Source: Actinostola sp. cb2023 (taxonomy: Eukaryota > Cnidaria > Anthozoa > Actiniaria > Actinostolidae). Taken from it: 64,000 nucleotides of DNA. This document shows, piece after piece, positions 56,504 through 64,000 of this stretch. The notes beneath the pieces are model-generated. The model worked only from the letters and a program-made list of their open reading frames with translations. It ran no database searches and had not been told where the DNA came from. The DNA lies in the NCBI GenBank assembly GCA_033675265.1, contig JAUJYZ010001134.1, forward strand, positions 248,001 through 312,000, read 5' to 3'. Within the stretch, counting starts at the first letter, position 1; every line of letters starts with the position of its first letter. The position numbers and the translations under genes were made by a program.

Positions 56504-58036
56504 GGGACTTGTCAGAAATTAGCAGGGGGGAGGGTGGAAAATGGGGGAGGTACATGACTTTTTGAGCCCCTGAAGGGAGGGTCATGAAAAAACAGGCAGT
56601 GAAACTGGGAGGGTAACACAAATTTACGCTCATGTATATATAGCATGAGCTATATATAGCTAGCCTTTGTAAAATGCTCAAAAATTGTTCAACACGGTCA
56701 TTTTTGGTGGGTTACAGACTTTGAAAAATGCGCAAAAATGGCCCAAAATTTTTGGGGGCTTCAGTAAGGAGGATCACTTGGAAAAGGGTGGGTGTATCAC
56801 TCTAAGGTTGCCATGATTCGGCCACTAGATCAATTTTCTGGCAATTTAATTAAACTTGCTGGAAACTGCCCTCAAAAGGCAGGAAATGCTATTTCAGAGA
56901 CCCTATACATCTGAAATATTTTCGGGGGGCATGCCCCCACACCACCCTATAGCTAGGACCTTGCGACTTCACAGGTAGCCCAAGCTGTGTATCAGTACAT
57001 TCAGTTATAAGAGAATGTATGTGGATAATGTCAATAAATTCAATAAGATAATAAAGTTAAAATGAAATCCTCTATAAAGTCGATACAGACGACTTTATAG
57101 AGGATTTCATTTTAACTTTATTTTGAATTGAATTTATTGACATTATCCACATACATTCTCTTATAATATTAAATGTACTGATACACAGCTTGGGCTACCT
57201 GTGGCGACTTCGCCAATCTTTATTTGTAGTACTGTCTACCTAAGGTATTATATCGCCGCATGTCATATTGTGCCCCCTAATACCTTACCCCTTGCTACGG
57301 GCCTATTGTGAGCCTGCTACTATTATTGTGTAAATATTGTCTTGCCTTGAATGCTTGCCTTAATGATTTTAAATCATTTTCGCATATAGTTTGGTATTTA
57401 ATAATGTTCTTTCCAAAATCCTTCGAAAAGCGATACATAATGACGCATGGGATGGGAAGTGGGGGGTGGGTACTCAGGGTTATCGATGACGGGGAGGTGC
57501 GGCCCAGAACGTAACCCCCAAAAAGTCCATTTTTTTATAAAAAAGTTAAAGTAAAAACACCAAGAGAATGCGAGATAGTTTATGCGTCCACCTCTATTTA
57601 CATGTATTCATCGTGCATCTGTCACAAAACTTTAGGCAATATAGTCTGTGTCATGTCATGTCATTTCCGTAGTTTAAACTTGTTAATGAAATCGTTTTAC
57701 ATAAAATCGAGAACGGTAGGGTATCATTTTTATCAACGCCAAAGAAAGTCCTTGCCAAAATCTTTATATCAAAAAAAGTCCACCAGAAAATTGCTAACCC
57801 CAAAAAAGTCACAAGCCGCGAATTTCAAACGGCCCAAAAAGGTCTTCGCACCTCCCCGTCACTGATACCCCTGAGTACCTCCCAATGACAGGTCCCTTAT
57901 CTGTGCAGGGGGAAGGTCATGATATTTTAGGCCAAGCCCAAGGGGAGGGTCAGGAAATTTCATTCCCACACATCATTTTCAACGCTCAATTTAAAATCTC
58001 CACCCCCCCCCCCCCCCTTCCCCCCTGCTAAGTCCC
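56504..58036. mobile_element. TTA-flanked element, Harbinger-like ends
   Basis: Ends GGGACTT and inverse with TTA at 56501-56503 and 58037-58039; the subterminal AGCAGGGGGGAGGGTGGA is matched by the C-rich right end. The interior is non-coding and carries a hAT-like hairpin (56971-57203) and a second inverted element (about 57456-57890, GACGGGGAGGTGCG and inverse). The three-base duplication fits PIF/Harbinger, but the TIR is short. Confidence 0.5.
56971..57203. mobile_element. Snapback MITE copy 1, 8-bp target duplication
   Basis: A 233-bp near-perfect hairpin, ends ACAGGTAGCCCAAGCT and inverse, loop around 57086. GCGACTTC flanks it directly at 56963-56970 and 57204-57211, the 8-bp size usual for hAT transposition. 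Confidence 0.9.
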
Positions 58037-58780
58037 TTAGGTGCATGTTAGCATTATTTTCTGAAATATACACCTAAAATGTCAGTATCGATTTTACTGG
58101 CACTTGCCGTTTATACCAGCTGGTATTGTCGACTGCTGGAAATTCAGTTTTAAATTGTGCAAGTATAAATATAGCTATAACTACTTTGAAATATAGTGCC
58201 GGATAAACTACGGTAAATTAGAGAAGATTGAAAAGGTAAACTGCATAACATGGGTAAAGGTTTGAGGGTAAAGGTTGATATTGGTAGGTTGTTTTATATC
58301 TTCAATGTCTTCAAGATACAGTTTCAAAAAATTATATATTTTTGGGAAAAAAAAGAGTAGATGTTGGTCTTTATGGAAAAAATAGATATATGAACAGACC
58401 TGCAATTTTTTTGTATTTTAGGCATTTTATTTATGATCCTGGAAATACTGTGGACGTTAATTAAAAATTTCAAACACCAAGCATACTCGGGGAATCGGAA
58501 ATGAAAAGAAACCTTCGATGTTGAGGAGAAATGGGTTTCTCGTTTCCTTTATACCCGGCTTCATTTTAACCTTCCCCTTTCTCCTCTCCCCAAACAAACC
58601 GTCTGCCACGCCAATCTACACCGGCCAAATGGATGTAACGAACTCCCAAGGAAAGCACATAAATCGAAGCATATGTATGTATAACTTTGAAACACGAAAT
58701 ACATCGTTGAGCTCACAGGCATGCTCGTTCGAAGTACATTGATATATGCCCAGTAAGGTAGATTTTCCGCGAGTATAAAC

Positions 58781-59144
58781 ACAGGTAGCCCAAGCTATTA
58801 ATGAGAGGCTTGTATCGAGCTATATATAAGAGTTTGTATGGGACCTTAGGCTCTGGTCGATAATTCCGTAAATAATAGGGCAAATAAACTCTAACCTTCC
58901 AGTAGTGTTGTTTGTGTCCTTATTGATCTCTGGTAGCGATTTCAGGGAAATCCCGCGATTTTTAGCCGCGGGATTTCCCTGAAATCGCTACCAGAGATCA
59001 ATAAGGACACAAACAACACTACTGGAAGGTTAGAGTTTATTTTCCCTATTATTTACGGAATTATCGACCAGAGCCTAAGGTCCCATACAAACTCTTATAT
59101 ATAGCTCGATACAAGCCTCTCATTAATAGCTTGGGCTACCTGTG
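58781..59144. mobile_element. Snapback MITE copy 2, 8-bp target duplication
   Basis: A 364-bp near-perfect hairpin with a loop of only a few bases near 58962. Ends ACAGGTAGCCCAAGCT and inverse match copy 1, while the stem differs. GTATAAAC flanks it at 58773-58780 and 59145-59152. Confidence 0.9.
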
Positions 59145-59279
59145 GTATAAACTGAGTTTCAAAAGTTCGTTGTTGGACGTTGTATTTGCCGTCGTTCGTA
59201 GTAGATGCGACTTTCACGGCTTCGACCGGGCCACTCTGACTTCGCTAGCGCTTCTTTTGAAAACGAAGAATAATAATAT

Positions 59280-60745
59280 AACAGTGTAGTTTGTGATACG
59301 CATTTCGTTACATTAAAACTTTGACTTAGGGTGCGTTCGATTGACCTTATTCCAGAATAGGAATAATTCCAGATTCTGGAGTAGACGGATGACGTCATTA
59401 ATCCGGAATATTCCAAGCATTCTGCTATGATGAGCAGAATGTTTGGAATATATTCCGCTTATTCCGGAATCGGAACAGACTCAATTGAACGGACATTCCG
59501 TGTTATTCCAAGTATTCCTATTCTGGAATAAGGTCAATCGAACGCACCCTTAGTTTCGTTTGAGAACGAAGAACAATAATAAAACAGCGTAGTTTGTGAT
59601 ACGCATTTCGTTACATTAAAACTCTGACTTAGTTTCGTTTGAGAACGAAGAACAATAATATAACAGCGTAGTTTGTGATACGCATTTCATTACATTAAAA
59701 CTCTGACTTAGTTTCGTTTGAGAACGAAGAACAATAATATAACAGCGTAGTTTGTGATACGCATTTCATTACATTAAAACTCTGACTTAGTTTCGTGAGA
59801 ACGAAGAACAATAATATAACAGCGTAGTTTGTGATACGCATTTCGTTACATTAAAACTCTGACTTAGTTTCGTTTGAGAACGAAGAATAATAATATAACA
59901 GCGTAGTAGTTTGTGATACGCATTTCGTTACATGAAAACTCTGACTTAGTTTCGTTTGAGAACGAAGAACAATAATATAACAGCGTAGTTTGTGATACGC
60001 ATTTCGTTACATTAACTGGCTCTGACTTAGTTTCGTTTGAGAACGAAGAACAATAATATAACAGCGTAGTTTGTGATATGATATACGCATTTCATTACAT
60101 TAAAACTCTGACTTAGTTTCGTGAGAACGAAGAACAATAATATAACAGCGTAGTTTGTGATACGCATTTCGTTACATTAAAACTCTGACTTAGTTTGTTT
60201 GAGAACGAAGAACAATAACATAACATCGTAGTTAGTGATACTCATTTCGTTACATTAAAACTCTGACTTAGTTTCGTTTGAGAACGAAGAATAATAATAT
60301 AACAGCGTAGTAGTTTGTGATACGCATTTCGTTACATGAAAACTCTGACTTAGTTTCGTTTGAGAACGAAGAACAATAATATAACAGCGTAGTTTGTGAT
60401 ACGCATTTCGTTACATTAACTGGCTCTGACTTAGTTTCGTTTGAGAACGAAGAACAATAATATAACAGCGTAGTTTGTGATACGCATTTCATTACATTAA
60501 AACTCTGACTTAGTTTCGTGAGAACGAAGAACAATAATATAACAGCGTAGTTTGTGATACGCATTTCGTTACATTAAAACTCTGACTTAGTTTCGTATGA
60601 GAACGAAGAATAATAATATAACAGCGTAGTAGTTTGTGATACGCATTTCATTACATTAAAACTCTGACTTAGTTTCGTTTGAGAACGAAGAACAATAATA
60701 TAACATCGTAGTTAGTGATACTCATTCGTTTTACAATAAAACTCT
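59280..60745 (+). repeat. 79-bp satellite B, right array
   Basis: About 16 copies, opposite orientation to the left array. Variants (loss of TTT in TTTCGTTTGAG, TAGTAGTTTG, ATTAACTGGCTC) recur together, e.g. the 59880-60100 and 60280-60480 blocks, showing segmental amplification. A MITE splits one unit at 59328. Confidence 0.9.
59329..59549. mobile_element. Harbinger-type MITE inside satellite B
   Basis: A 221-bp element with ends GGGTGCGTTCGATTGACC and exact inverse and TTA at 59326-59328 and 59550-59552. Removing it and one TTA restores the satellite sequence CTTTGACTTAGTTTCGTTTG. The three-base TTA duplication is typical of PIF/Harbinger. Confidence 0.9.
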
Positions 60746-60960
60746 AACTTCATTAATATTAAGCAGACGAGTCAACTCGTCTAATTTATTCACGAGTTGA
60801 CTCGAGTTGAGTCAAGTCGACTCGCTTCGTGGACTTCACACCATATGAGATCCAACTAATTTGCATCTTCATTAATATTAAGCAGACGAGTCAACTCGTC
60901 TAATTTATTCACGAGTTGACTCGAGTTGAGTCAAGTCGTGAATTCATTAGACGAGTTGAC
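60746..60960. repeat. Satellite A-variant junction, inverse of 52885-53047
   Basis: Contains AAGCAGACGAGTCAACTCGT, TTCGTGGACTTCACACCATA and GATCCAACTAATTTGCATC, all found inverted at 52885-53047 beside the left B array. The A-variant/B boundary thus exists twice, in opposite orientation, about 7.7 kb apart. Confidence 0.85.
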
Positions 60961-63900
60961 TCACTTCGTTCGTATCGGACATGTATGCCAGCACGCGAGG
61001 GGGTGGGCATAGCTGTTGTATTAGCCAGGCAAGAGGTGGACATGCCTTTGGACCACAGGCTACTCTTTCGTAATTGTTTTACGTTGTGCCCAGCAGGCAG
61101 TCTAGCTGCGGCTATAAAATGTATTTATTTATTTATTTATTTTTATTATTTTTTTGTTCCCTCCCGCCCTCCCTCACGACCATCTTGGAAGACTCTGTCC
61201 CTCCGGATCCATTTCCATTGTTCCAACCGCTGGAACAATGGATCTTAATTATTCCCCATTCTTAATCATCGATCCGGGGGACAATGGCGGTTTGAATATA
61301 CTACTATGTCATGCAGATGAAACCCCTGCCCAGGCTTAGGGAAGATGGGCTTATGTATAAGAGTAGCTGGTGGTAAGCGTGCGTCTCTACGTACAGTATA
61401 TTTTATTCCGATCGAGACTCCAATGTATATAGGGCGGGAGAACTTCACAGTCATAGAGCAGAATGTAAAGTCGTATTGATGTTATATATACAAGGGAGTA
61501 AACTTTTATGACTTTTTCGCCTTTCTTAAAGGGACTAGTTTCAAGGGAGTTTATGATGACAGTTATTTGCCACCGAGAGAAACTTTTCCGGAACCATGTA
61601 CATATCTTGTAACAGTTGTTTGGTGACTGGGTCTACCGTGTATATCAAGTAGCTTGAACATAACTGGCGCTCATGCAAGTGTTAGGGTCAAATTATAGAA
61701 CCCCTTTGGCTGGTCTTACCCCGCACAGCTGAACCATCCAAGTTGCGTCTTTGTTTTGACGCTAGGGTTTTAATTTGTGGATGAATGATACATGCATGCA
61801 CGATTTTATTTGGATAAGTGGGTCCAAGTCCCCACGCATGTACATCTAACCGAGGTCCTGTTATGGTAAACCTAGATGACAATTTAAGTCTGGTTGCGAC
61901 TATGTACTGTTGATGAAAGACGGTTTTGAGTGAGAAATGTGAACACCACCTGGCCATTTTGTTGGATAAACTTCTTTTTGGGGGTTTATCAGTCAGTGGG
62001 AATGGCGGCCATGAGACCTCCGAAGTTTAGGGTGGTTTGCGCATGCTCATTATACAATAATGACAGATTGGGAAACTCGACGAGGGGACATACGGTCTCG
62101 TCCGATTGTCGATTGCCCTTCCGGATAGTTAGTTCAGTGAAAGTGCAGCAAAGTTCGCTCTCTGTATTACTTGCCATGTTGGGTTTCATCCTTGGTTTTC
62201 ATGTTGGGTTTCATCCTTGATTACATTAAGGCAAATGATCTGGGGAGGGAGGTTGACTCTAACCTTCAAGTGTGTTTTATTTACAAGACAAAAAATTACA
62301 TTTTATAGAACTACGTAAGAACGTTTAACGGTTTTTTGGTTTTCAAGTCGACAATTCCCTTGAGGTCCGCGGTGCAGAGATTCTTGGGTAAATGTATTTC
62401 GTTCTTGTTGGCCTTCTCGGAAGCGAAATGGTATATTAGATTATTAATATTCGGGATATGGCTTCGGCGATAGAGTTTTTAGACTCTGAAGATGACTGCA
62501 TTCCGTGGAGGAGTGAAAAGCATGGGGCGCTTGGGCATGATCGACGCGTCTCAGTTTTCGCTGAGACGTTTCTCCAAAAATCATTCACCTTGCCGTGACT
62601 TGGTTCTCTGTGACTCCTACGTCATCCGTGTCTAATTTCGGAGGACAGTGCGTGTAAAAAGGGCATTGTTCGACATGTAGGGGTTTTTGAAGTGAGGGTA
62701 ACTTCAGTGGTAAATGCTCGACTATCCTTTGTTTTCGGATCGGTGGACCCTATAATAGGCAAGTGCGAGCGATCTTTTTCCGCTCTAGGATAGGGAGGGG
62801 CTCGGACTTCTCAGGCCTTTTGGAATATGGGGATCTAGCAGCATCGAGGAAAGTGAAAGAATATCTGTCTGCCGTGAAGGTGGAACATTGGGAGGCACGT
62901 TTTGTCCTCGCAGGTTGAATCTGTTTGTTTCAGTACGGATTTGTCGCCTATGTTATAGCTATAGGTTGATTGGGTGGCCATGCATGAGCTTATCATTTAT
63001 TGGAGCCTGGTCTTTATATACACATACATAAACTTTATTAACGTGTCTAGCGTATCACAAGTGATACACTAATCGGGGACACTTTATCCCAAACAGGATC
63101 CTTGAAAGCCGATTATTTGCAGGCGATAAGGCAGGCGATTTAGGCCGCGTTAACGAGGAATTCTTTATTTTCAGAGATTGAAAAAGGTACTCCTATGTAC
63201 AAAATGTTTCAATCTGCACTGTTACGGTATTTGGAGTATACATCGATGTGTGTGATTTATTGAAGGTACCTGTTCTACAAGATTATCTTTGTCAGACCGC
63301 TTAACCCCACAGGCGAGGTAATTAATGCCCCTTTTCAGCTCTTCAGCGGTCTAGACTCGATCGTCCTTTCACGTCGGTCGTTTACCAGGTCGGAACGTTA
63401 TGGATTGCGAAGCTTAGTGGCTTCGCTATATATTTGGTTCTGGCAGCGATTCAGGTGTCTGATTTATATCAAGGACGGCGAACCATTCTCTTAATGGAAA
63501 TCAAGTGGTGTTACCCGGGAGAGCATATGGGTATTTTGTCTGCGCATGCGCCAACACAGCATTGACCAGTGACGTCTGGAACCATTTTCCAGCTCGATAG
63601 CTCATTTTAAGGATATTTTGTAGGAGATCTACGCGTTTCTAAAGTTTAAACGTCATGAAAATTTATTCATTTTTAAAGACGATAAACACTTCTTTCCCTG
63701 GGTATATCTTTGGCCGCTGTTATTTCTTTTGATGGCGAGATATTTTATATTGAAATGCGACTGTGGTGTTTGGAGTTGGATGTTCAGCGTTAATTATTTC
63801 TACAATCAAGTATTCTACAGCACTGGATTAACGCTTGGTAATTGTGATGCAAGTAAACTTTTAGAATTTTAATGAAATGGTCTTCCGGATGGACTCGATT

Positions 63901-64000
63901 TCGAGCTATGGCCCGGTGAATATGTAAAAGTGTTCAATTTAGGTCGAACTTTAATGAGATATTTCTTGAAATTTTTACCGACCCCCAAGTTGGAGATAAT
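60961..64000. other. Right end, no clear gene
   Basis: Locally GC-richer. A 46-codon frame from the ATG at 62459 (MASAIEFLDSEDDCIPWRSE) looks coding-like but has no partner exon I can identify. 61213-61238 is a short palindrome around CCAACCGCTGG. 63021-63082 is a retroposon-like tail (AACTTTATTAACGTG...ACTAATCGGGGAC), the inverse of the one at 55881-55942. 62173-62218 has two copies of TTGGGTTTCATCCTTG. Confidence 0.35.

Overview
The window is animal nuclear DNA: AT-rich, intron-bearing and crowded with transposons. The mix is BEL/Pao and Penelope-like retroelements, Kolobok/Mutator-like, THAP-linked and Tc1/pogo-type DNA transposons, snapback MITEs and several satellites. Together with fragments of families I remember from sea anemones and corals, this suggests a cnidarian, probably an anthozoan. 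That placement is inference; no rRNA or mitochondrial marker is present.

Layout. 1-2.7 kb: reverse-transcriptase and BEL/Pao debris and a TTAA-flanked MITE. 3.2-5.2 kb (minus): a spliced BEN-domain gene with one in-frame stop and one phase mismatch. 7.0-8.3 kb (plus): a TATA box and a small secreted internal-repeat protein. 8.3-9.1 kb (minus): a broken Myb/SANT-like gene. 12.8-16.6 kb (minus): two decayed genes of uncharacterised families, two consistent exons of an unknown gene, and two adjoining TA-flanked MITEs. 17.7-20.7 kb (plus): a decayed THAP plus DDE transposon carrying a TTAA MITE. 21-22.3 kb: a pyrimidine tract. 24.1-25.8 kb (minus): a Mutator/Kolobok-like transposase. 26.95-31.67 kb: a nearly complete TTAA-flanked transposon whose five-exon gene joins a Mutator-like transposase to a DEDDh exonuclease. 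32.8-35.5 kb: two Penelope-like remnants with inverted termini and hammerhead-like motifs among ATT/ACT microsatellites. 36.2-41.0 kb (minus): a BEL/Pao element. 41.05-42.35 kb: a Penelope-like copy with an inverted 5' half. 43.05-46.5 kb (minus): a Ly6/uPAR-type gene whose intron holds a 75-bp satellite and a foldback element. 46.6-48.3 kb: a pogo-like non-autonomous element and a second MITE copy. 49.0-50.4 kb: a 34-bp minisatellite. 51.6-61 kb: a 144-bp and a 79-bp satellite in opposed orientations, invaded by MITEs that left exact target-site duplications. 61-64 kb: nothing clearly coding.

How it works together. There is no operon logic. The interest lies in stratified insertions: many elements sit inside sequence whose uninterrupted form can be read from neighbouring repeats, so their order can be worked out. 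Best host-gene candidates are the Ly6/uPAR gene, the BEN gene and the secreted repeat protein. The most notable element is the transposase-exonuclease transposon.
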